In this document: one piece after another, positions 6,608 to 10,582 of the stretch
Numbering within the stretch: position 1 is the stretch's first letter
Layout of the letters: every line of letters begins with the position of its first letter
The notes under the pieces: generated by a model
What the model was told of the DNA's origin: nothing
What the model saw: only the letters and a program-made list of their open reading frames with translations
Databases searched by the model: none
DNA from: an uncultured Erysipelotrichales bacterium
GTDB lineage: Bacteria > Bacillota_I > Bacilli_A > Erysipelotrichales > Coprobacillaceae
DNA: 10,582 nucleotides
Assembly (NCBI GenBank): GCA_934754755.1
Contig: CAKVJS010000022.1
Location: forward strand, 1 to 10,582
Direction: 5' to 3'
Position numbers and translations under genes: made by a program

Positions 6608-7941
6608 TATATAATTCCCTTATCCTGCAAGACCTTTCGATATTGATCCGCCAAATCATAGTTTTTTTCTTGCTTTGTTTCTTGCCAACGCTTATATATT
6701 TCCTTATCTTCATCCGTTAAAATAGGCATATGGAAAGCAAAACCTAAAATATCTGTCATCTGTAATACGGTTGCATATAGTATGGTCAGTTGTGGTGCCT
6801 CTTTATCTTGACGGTAACACTGATTTAATTTCTTGACTACCTGTAAAATACTTGTTAATGCCAAGGATGTATTTAAATCATCCTCAAGAGCATGTACCAT
6901 AGTATCTACTGCTTCTTTATCATAAGATTCCACGGGAGTTTCATGCATTTGTAGATGTAACGATACTTGTTTCATACTATTGACTACTTTTGCAACCTCT
7001 TTTTGAACAGCACTTATAACCTCCTCATTAATGGCTAGCGGATTCCGGTAATGAGAAGAAAGCATCAACCATTTAATGACATTAGTACCCCATTTTTCAA
7101 TTGCATCTTTTGCCCATAGTACATTTCCTTTTGATTTTGACATTTTTTCATTGTTTAACAGGATAAGTTGATTGTGCATCCAAGTATGGGCAATGGTATG
7201 ATTTTGATAAGCCATCGATTGGGCAATCTCATTTTCATGGTGAGGAAATTTTAAATCTTGTCCGCCTCCATGAATATCAACTTGTCCATGCGAAAATAGT
7301 TTACAAATCATAACTACACACTCGGTATGCCACCCAGGTCTTCCATCTGACCACGGACTATTAAAACGAAGTCCACTTTCCGTTTGTTTCCATAGCACAA
7401 AATCATACGGATTCTTTTTATTTGTGTTCTGTTCTACTCGTTCGCTCGCTCCCATTTGTAAATCACTAATTTGAACACCCGACAAAATACCATATTTACT
7501 GCTTTTGGATACATCAAAATAGACATCTCCGGCTATTTCATACGCATACCCCATTCGAATTAATTGGTCGATAAAAGTAATAATATCTTCGATCATATCG
7601 GTTACTCGTGGTGTATACGTAGGGGGTAATAAATAAAGATTACGTCGAACTTGTTCATATGCTTGAATGTACTTTTCGCTTATCTCTTTTTCACTACACT
7701 TATTCTCTTTGGCCGCTGCAATAATCTTATCATCTACATCCGTGTAGTTAGAAACAAATGTGACTTTATACCCCTTATAGGCAAATACACGCTGTAACAC
7801 ATCAAAAACAATCATCGGACGTGCATTACCAATATGTACATGATTATATACTGTTGGTCCACATACATATATATTAACCTTTCCTTCTTCTATCGGTTGA
7901 AAGACTTCTTTCCTATTTGTTAGGGTATTAAATAAGCGCAT
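6607..7941 (-). CDS. cysS: Cysteinyl-tRNA synthetase (444 aa)
   Basis: This class I aminoacyl-tRNA synthetase charges tRNA-Cys with cysteine at ATP cost in the cytoplasm. The HIGH-type signature is HIGN (36-39) within CGPTVYNHVHIGNARP, and the KMSKS loop is at 266-270. The zinc site that selects cysteine is complete: Cys27, Cys208, His234 and Glu238. The C-terminal part (about 320-444) is the helical DALR/anticodon-binding region. The length is slightly short of the usual 460-470 residues but the protein looks whole. AGGAGG stands about 7 bases before the ATG. It is the first gene of a minus-strand cluster with mrnC, rlmB and the sigma gene. Many Bacillota control cysS with a T-box leader; I find no T-box sequence here, and the predicted leader is only about 40 bases. 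The usual upstream neighbours gltX and cysE are absent. Confidence 0.97.
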   Translation of the reverse strand: MRLFNTLTNRKEVFQPIEEGKVNIYVCGPTVYNHVHIGNARPMIVFDVLQRVFAYKGYKVTFVSNYTDVDDKIIAAAKENKCSEKEISEKYIQAYEQVRRNLYLLPPTYTPRVTDMIEDIITFIDQLIRMGYAYEIAGDVYFDVSKSSKYGILSGVQISDLQMGASERVEQNTNKKNPYDFVLWKQTESGLRFNSPWSDGRPGWHTECVVMICKLFSHGQVDIHGGGQDLKFPHHENEIAQSMAYQNHTIAHTWMHNQLILLNNEKMSKSKGNVLWAKDAIEKWGTNVIKWLMLSSHYRNPLAINEEVISAVQKEVAKVVNSMKQVSLHLQMHETPVESYDKEAVDTMVHALEDDLNTSLALTSILQVVKKLNQCYRQDKEAPQLTILYATVLQMTDILGFAFHMPILTDEDKEIYKRWQETKQEKNYDLADQYRKVLQDKGII

Positions 7942-7986
7942 ATTTTCCTCCTATTTTAACTATTTATGGCAACGTTGTATAATTAT

Positions 7987-8015
7987 AGTGTACACAACTA
8001 TCATTTGTTTGACAA
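7987..8015 (-). promoter_or_regulatory. Candidate cysS operon promoter
   Basis: On the minus strand, TTGTCA (8010-8015) is followed after 17 bases by TACACT (7987-7992); a TATAAT partly overlapping it is an alternative -10 with worse spacing. The start point would be about 40 bases before cysS. An imperfect inverted repeat (GTTGTATA 7974-7981, TACACAAC 7991-7998, one mismatch) covers the -10 and start region. Confidence 0.5.
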
Positions 8016-8099
8016 CATAAAAAGCCCCTCTTACAGATATTCATATTTATAGTCCCATTGCAACATATTTTTATATATTTCACAATTAAACCCTTTATT

Positions 8100-8128
8100 T
8101 AGACAATTTTAGAATAAAATGGTATTAT
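8100..8128 (+). promoter_or_regulatory. Promoter for the GNAT gene
   Basis: TAGACA (8100-8105) and TATTAT (8123-8128) are separated by exactly 17 bases, each one base from consensus. Transcription would start near 8135, leaving a leader of about 90 bases. The divergent intergenic region (7942-8223) otherwise holds only the opposing cysS promoter and AT-rich sequence between the two (8016-8099) in which I see nothing definite. Confidence 0.65.
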
Positions 8129-8154
8129 AGTTCTGCATGCTTACTTATGAACAT

Positions 8155-8181
8155 TTATTTCTTTAATTTCCCAGGAAATAA
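8155..8181 (+). repeat. Nested inverted repeats in the GNAT leader
   Basis: TTATTTC (8155-8161) and GAAATAA (8175-8181) are complementary over 7 bases, and inside this lies ATTTCC-CA-GGAAAT (8166-8179). The two pairings compete. This could be a weak RNA hairpin or a DNA-binding site between the promoter and the GNAT ribosome site; it is AT-rich, so chance is possible. Confidence 0.3.
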
Positions 8182-8223
8182 GCGTAATAACAAGCATAAT
8201 TTTATTAGAACGGAGTCCTCGCT

Positions 8224-8658
8224 ATGGAAATAAACTATGATATAAAATGGTATACTTCATTACCTAATGAAGCAAAAACAATACGCCAAGAAGTTTTTGT
8301 AGAAGAACAGGGGTTTACGGAAGAATTTGATACAATCGATCAAAAGTCATACCACCTTGTTATCTATACAAAACAAGGAGAGCCAGTTGCAACGGCAAGA
8401 ATATTTATAGAACCCGATGGATATCATATTAGCCGCGTGGCGGTTAGAAAAGAAATGCGCCAGCATCATATCGGAAGATATCTTATGGATACAGCAGAAC
8501 AAAAAATCAAATCCCTTAAAGGGTCATTAGCCATTTTATCTGCACAATGTCAGGCACAAGGATTTTATGAAACGCTTGGTTATAAAACAAAAGGTGATAC
8601 CTATCTTGATGAAAATTGTTTACATATTCAAATGGTAAAATCCTTAGTCGAAGAGTAA
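8224..8658 (+). CDS. GNAT-family N-acetyltransferase, YjcF-like (144 aa)
   Basis: The product is a single-domain GCN5-related acetyltransferase expected to move an acetyl group from acetyl-CoA to an amine. The N-terminal block IRQEVFVEEQGFTEEFDTIDQ (20-40) is typical of the YjcF/ElaA-like subgroup. Motif A covers about 69-90: strand ISRVAV, then the acetyl-CoA pyrophosphate loop RQHHIGRYLM (79-88), in which the usual first Gly of RxxGxG is His82 while Gly84 is kept. GFYETLGYKTKGD (113-125) is motif B. Length is normal. GGAG precedes the ATG by about 9 bases. It has its own promoter, is divergent from cysS, and is followed by nagA on the same strand after 73 bases. The substrate cannot be told from the sequence; it could be a small amine, an amino sugar or a protein. 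Confidence 0.85.
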   Translation: MEINYDIKWYTSLPNEAKTIRQEVFVEEQGFTEEFDTIDQKSYHLVIYTKQGEPVATARIFIEPDGYHISRVAVRKEMRQHHIGRYLMDTAEQKIKSLKGSLAILSAQCQAQGFYETLGYKTKGDTYLDENCLHIQMVKSLVEE

Positions 8659-8684
8659 CGTAACATTAAAATTATAAAACAAAG

Positions 8685-8704
8685 TAATTAGTATATACTA
8701 ATTA
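8685..8704. promoter_or_regulatory. Perfect 20-bp palindrome before nagA, probable GntR/HutC-type operator
   Basis: TAATTAGTAT / ATACTAATTA is a perfect palindrome whose centre GTATATAC fits the GT-N-TA-N-AC operator core known for HutC-subfamily GntR repressors, which include the amino-sugar regulator NagR. It lies 27 bases before the nagA ATG and just upstream of its AAGGAG site, so a bound repressor could block initiation or read-through from the GNAT gene. No regulator gene is in the window; assignment to NagR is inference. Confidence 0.65.
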
Positions 8705-8731
8705 TAGTTCACGTATGAAAAGGAGAATAAT

Positions 8732-9871
8732 ATGATTATACAAAGTAAAAAAGTCTGGTTATCAAGTCAATTTGTACCCGCCCAAATAGAAATTATGGAT
8801 GATAAAATCGCAAATATATACCCTTATGATACAAATCCCGTTGATCGAGACTATGGATCTCGTCGTATCCTACCTGGCTTTATTGATTTACACTGTCACG
8901 GTGCGTATGGATTTGATACCAATGATGCAAATGAAGAAGGATTATTAAATTGGCTAGCTAATATTGTTAAAGAAGGAGTTACATCTTTACAACCAACAAC
9001 GATTACCCAAAGTGAAGAAACACTGATTGCTGCCCTTAAAAATGTAGCTAAAGTTGCGAAAACAAAATATACCGGTGCCTCTATTTTAGGTATTCATTTT
9101 GAAGGTCCCTTTCTAGATATGAAGTATAAAGGTGCCCAACCTGAATCTTATATTGTAAAACCAAACGTAAAACAGTTTAAAAAATATCAAGAAGCAGCTG
9201 AAGGAATGATTACTTATATTACCGTGGCACCAGAACATGATGATGACTATGCATTAACTAAATATTGCGCCCAAAATGGTGTGGTCGTAAGTTTAGGTCA
9301 CTCTAGTGCAACCTATGAACAAGCTGTATTTGCCCACAGTTATGGTGCATCTTCCATGACCCATGTATATAACGGAATGTCTCCTTTTAATCACCGAGAA
9401 AATGGTTTAGTCGGAGCTGCATACAGTATAAAGGATATGTATGGAGAAATCATTTGTGATGGAAACCACTCTACCTTTGCGGCTCTACATCAATTCTTCG
9501 AAGCGAAAGGAAAAGATTACAGTATCATGGTATCCGATGGGCTAATGTGTAAAGGATCGCCAGCTGGAAGCAAATATTTATTTGGTGGTAACGAAGTAGA
9601 AATATACGAAGATGGTAGTGCCCACCTAACTGATTCTAAAAGATTAGCTGGATCTACACTAAAAATCAACCAAGGGTTGCGTATCCTCATTGAAGAAGCT
9701 TTAGTCCCAGTAGAGGCTGCCATTAATTGTTGTACAAAGAACCCAGCTACTTGTCTAGGTCTAGAAAAACAAAAAGGGACGATAGCCGTCGGACTAGATG
9801 CTGATATCATTGTTTTAGAAGATAATTATGATGTATTACAAACATATTGTTTAGGAAAAGAAATGTTATAA
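8732..9871 (+). CDS. nagA: N-acetylglucosamine-6-phosphate deacetylase (379 aa)
   Basis: NagA removes the acetyl group from N-acetylglucosamine-6-phosphate, giving glucosamine-6-phosphate for NagB and glycolysis or for wall precursor synthesis. It is a cytoplasmic amidohydrolase-superfamily barrel. Visible elements in order: PGFIDLHCHGAYGFDT (48-63) with His54 and His56, IHFEGPFL (121-128) with metal ligand Glu124, VSLGHSSATYEQA (186-198) with His190, MTHVYNGMSPFNHRENGLVGAA (209-230) with His211, ICDGNH (241-246), and VSDG (267-270) with the catalytic Asp269. The C-terminal strand GTIAVGLDADIIVLE (349-363) is the small composite-domain signature. Length matches the family. AAGGAG precedes the ATG by about 7 bases. 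No nagB or transporter is adjacent; the 20-bp palindrome upstream suggests amino-sugar control. A related deacetylase for N-acetylgalactosamine-6-phosphate (AgaA) is a less likely alternative. Confidence 0.93.
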   Translation: MIIQSKKVWLSSQFVPAQIEIMDDKIANIYPYDTNPVDRDYGSRRILPGFIDLHCHGAYGFDTNDANEEGLLNWLANIVKEGVTSLQPTTITQSEETLIAALKNVAKVAKTKYTGASILGIHFEGPFLDMKYKGAQPESYIVKPNVKQFKKYQEAAEGMITYITVAPEHDDDYALTKYCAQNGVVVSLGHSSATYEQAVFAHSYGASSMTHVYNGMSPFNHRENGLVGAAYSIKDMYGEIICDGNHSTFAALHQFFEAKGKDYSIMVSDGLMCKGSPAGSKYLFGGNEVEIYEDGSAHLTDSKRLAGSTLKINQGLRILIEEALVPVEAAINCCTKNPATCLGLEKQKGTIAVGLDADIIVLEDNYDVLQTYCLGKEML

Positions 9872-9892
9872 GGATTCCTCTATTGATTAAAT

Positions 9893-9922
9893 AAAAAAGG
9901 CGTTGAGATAACGTCTTTTTTT
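9893..9922 (+). terminator. Intrinsic terminator after nagA, possibly bidirectional
   Basis: AAAAAGGCGTT pairs with AACGTCTTTTT (one G-U) around a GAGAT loop, followed by a T7 run. It sits about 22 bases after the nagA stop. On the other strand the hairpin has one mismatch but is also followed by a T-run, so it may also end the converging gene at 9943. Confidence 0.85.
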
Positions 9923-9942
9923 ATCCTCTATATGATTTAGTA

Positions 9943-10458
9943 TTATAATATCGTAATTTCTCCTAATAGCACTTCTTTACCATTCTCTATCGTATACCCT
10001 TTTCTAACAATACGTTTGTCATCTTCTCCTATTGTATTATAATAGTTAAGAGCATCTTTATAATCCATAAATTCTGTCGTTCCTTCTTGGTTAACTACCG
10101 CATAAAGAATATACACTGTTGTATCTACAAATAACAATTTAATAACATTTACTAATTTTTCCAGATTCTTAACAGGCATAACATAACGCCCAACGCTATA
10201 CTGTTGATACGTAGCGTATGATACATCGGCTATACCACAAACTTTTTTGAAATTTAAATATTGTGATTTTTCCTTTCTATAATCAGTTAAATATTGTCTA
10301 TAATCTTCAACACTTCCATTTATCGCTTCTATTTTATTAATAGTATCTTCACAATCATTAGCTATTCTAACAATAAACTCAATACAGTCAGTAAGAGCTT
10401 TAATATCTGCATAATAAAAAAGTTTTTTTATTGATGAATGATATACCAAGCTCCTCAC
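9943..10458 (-). CDS. Unrecognised protein, main open frame of a probably frameshifted gene (171 codons)
   Basis: I do not recognise this protein. As an intact frame it can only start at a GTG (10458) that has no ribosome site upstream. The neighbouring frame has an ATG at 10498 and a peptide that flows naturally into this one (see the separate entry), so the true gene is probably 9943-10498 with a one-base shift at the A7 run 10423-10429. The region 73-105 of this frame (VCGIADVSYATYQQYSVGRYVMPVKNLEKLV, quoted in part) has the spacing of a Cro/CI-type helix-turn-helix: VSYATYQQYSVGRYVMP resembles the recognition helix and following turn. The middle (24-70) is helical and acidic, and the C-terminal part (about 108-171) is a mixed strand-helix segment ending in short hydrophobic strands. 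A DNA-binding role is a guess. It converges on nagA across a shared terminator and looks more AT-rich than its neighbours, so it could be accessory or phage-derived. Confidence 0.6.
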   Translation of the reverse strand: MRSLVYHSSIKKLFYYADIKALTDCIEFIVRIANDCEDTINKIEAINGSVEDYRQYLTDYRKEKSQYLNFKKVCGIADVSYATYQQYSVGRYVMPVKNLEKLVNVIKLLFVDTTVYILYAVVNQEGTTEFMDYKDALNYYNTIGEDDKRIVRKGYTIENGKEVLLGEITIL

Positions 10459-10498
10459 ATATAGCTTTAATTTTGATGAATCTGATATTTTCTTTCAT
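10400..10498 (-). pseudogene. Displaced 5' segment of the frameshifted gene
   Basis: From an ATG at 10498 this frame reads MKENIRFIKIKAICEELGIS and then FINKK before it shortly hits TAA (32 codons). The IKAICEELGIS segment looks like a genuine protein start. Removing one A from the A7 run (10423-10429), or one T from the following T6 run, joins it to LFYYADIKALTDCIEF of the main frame and gives a 184-residue protein. The needed change is +1, so the classic -1 slippery heptamer phasing does not apply. The ribosome site is weak (TTGAG). Sequencing error, a disrupted gene and transcriptional slippage are all possible. Confidence 0.5.
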
Positions 10499-10582
10499 AA
10501 ACTCAAGATTAGATTTATCAGGTATAGGGGTACTTACCTTTTATAGTTTTAATTATTACTGTTAATTTGTTTAAACCTAAAC

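Noticed and set aside
8018..8032. Terminator-like GAGGGGCTTTTT on the minus strand in the cysS-GNAT gap
   Set aside because: There is a T-run after a G-rich stretch but no complementary C-rich arm upstream to form the stem.
7942..8223. T-box riboswitch before cysS
   Set aside because: No AGGGTGGNACCGCG-type sequence on the minus strand, and the best promoter leaves only about 40 bases of leader.
8147..8233. A 28-codon upstream frame overlapping the GNAT start
   Set aside because: No ribosome site precedes its ATG and the peptide has no recognisable character; overlap with the GNAT start looks accidental.
1..10582. CRISPR array, insertion sequence, tRNA or rRNA gene, defence or other new multi-gene system
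   Set aside because: I looked on both strands and saw no spaced direct repeats, transposase motifs, cloverleaf or rRNA signatures; nearly all genes are housekeeping or standard metabolism.
10499..10582. Promoter or operator before the frameshifted terminal gene (AGGTA...TACCT arms, GTTTAAAC palindrome)
   Set aside because: Arms are only 5 bases and the -35/-10 candidates have poor spacing; too weak to call, and the region is cut by the window edge.

Overview
The window is chromosomal DNA of a low-GC Gram-positive bacterium (Bacillota). GC content looks to be in the mid-30s percent by eye, Shine-Dalgarno sequences are strong AGGAGG types, and stops are all TAA or TAG. The run cysS - mrnC - rlmB - sigH-like sigma factor - rpmG - secE - nusG is a classic Bacillota block. 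The fermentative adhE, and the missing yacP and rplK around that block, suggest an anaerobic lineage such as Erysipelotrichia or a relative. That placement is inference and not firm.

Layout from left to right. 1-861 (minus) is the start of a six-helix HdeD/DUF308-like membrane protein with a soluble C-terminal part, cut by the window edge. 942-3584 (minus) is adhE, the bifunctional aldehyde/alcohol dehydrogenase, ending in a hairpin terminator. 3864-4769 (minus) holds nusG, secE and the 49-residue L33 gene rpmG, with their own extended -10 promoter and a terminator after nusG. 4826-7941 (minus) holds a SigH-like sigma factor, rlmB, mrnC and cysS, read in the order cysS, mrnC, rlmB, sigma. A divergent intergenic region (7942-8223) carries back-to-back promoters. 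8224-8658 (plus) is a GNAT acetyltransferase and 8732-9871 (plus) is nagA, with a perfect 20-bp palindrome between them. A terminator follows, then a converging minus-strand gene (9943-10498) of unknown function that looks frameshifted at an A7 run.

The central block is translation and transcription housekeeping: cysteinyl-tRNA charging, 23S rRNA maturation and methylation, L33, Sec translocation and NusG elongation control, with a sigma gene embedded. adhE serves NADH reoxidation during fermentation, and nagA feeds amino-sugar carbon toward glycolysis.

I did not find a new multi-gene system such as a defence island, CRISPR array or mobile element. The items most worth a second look are regulatory or gene-structure details: the HutC-type palindrome before nagA, the 20-bp inverted repeat straddling the GTG start of the sigma gene, the frameshifted terminal gene, and the missing yacP and rplK neighbours.
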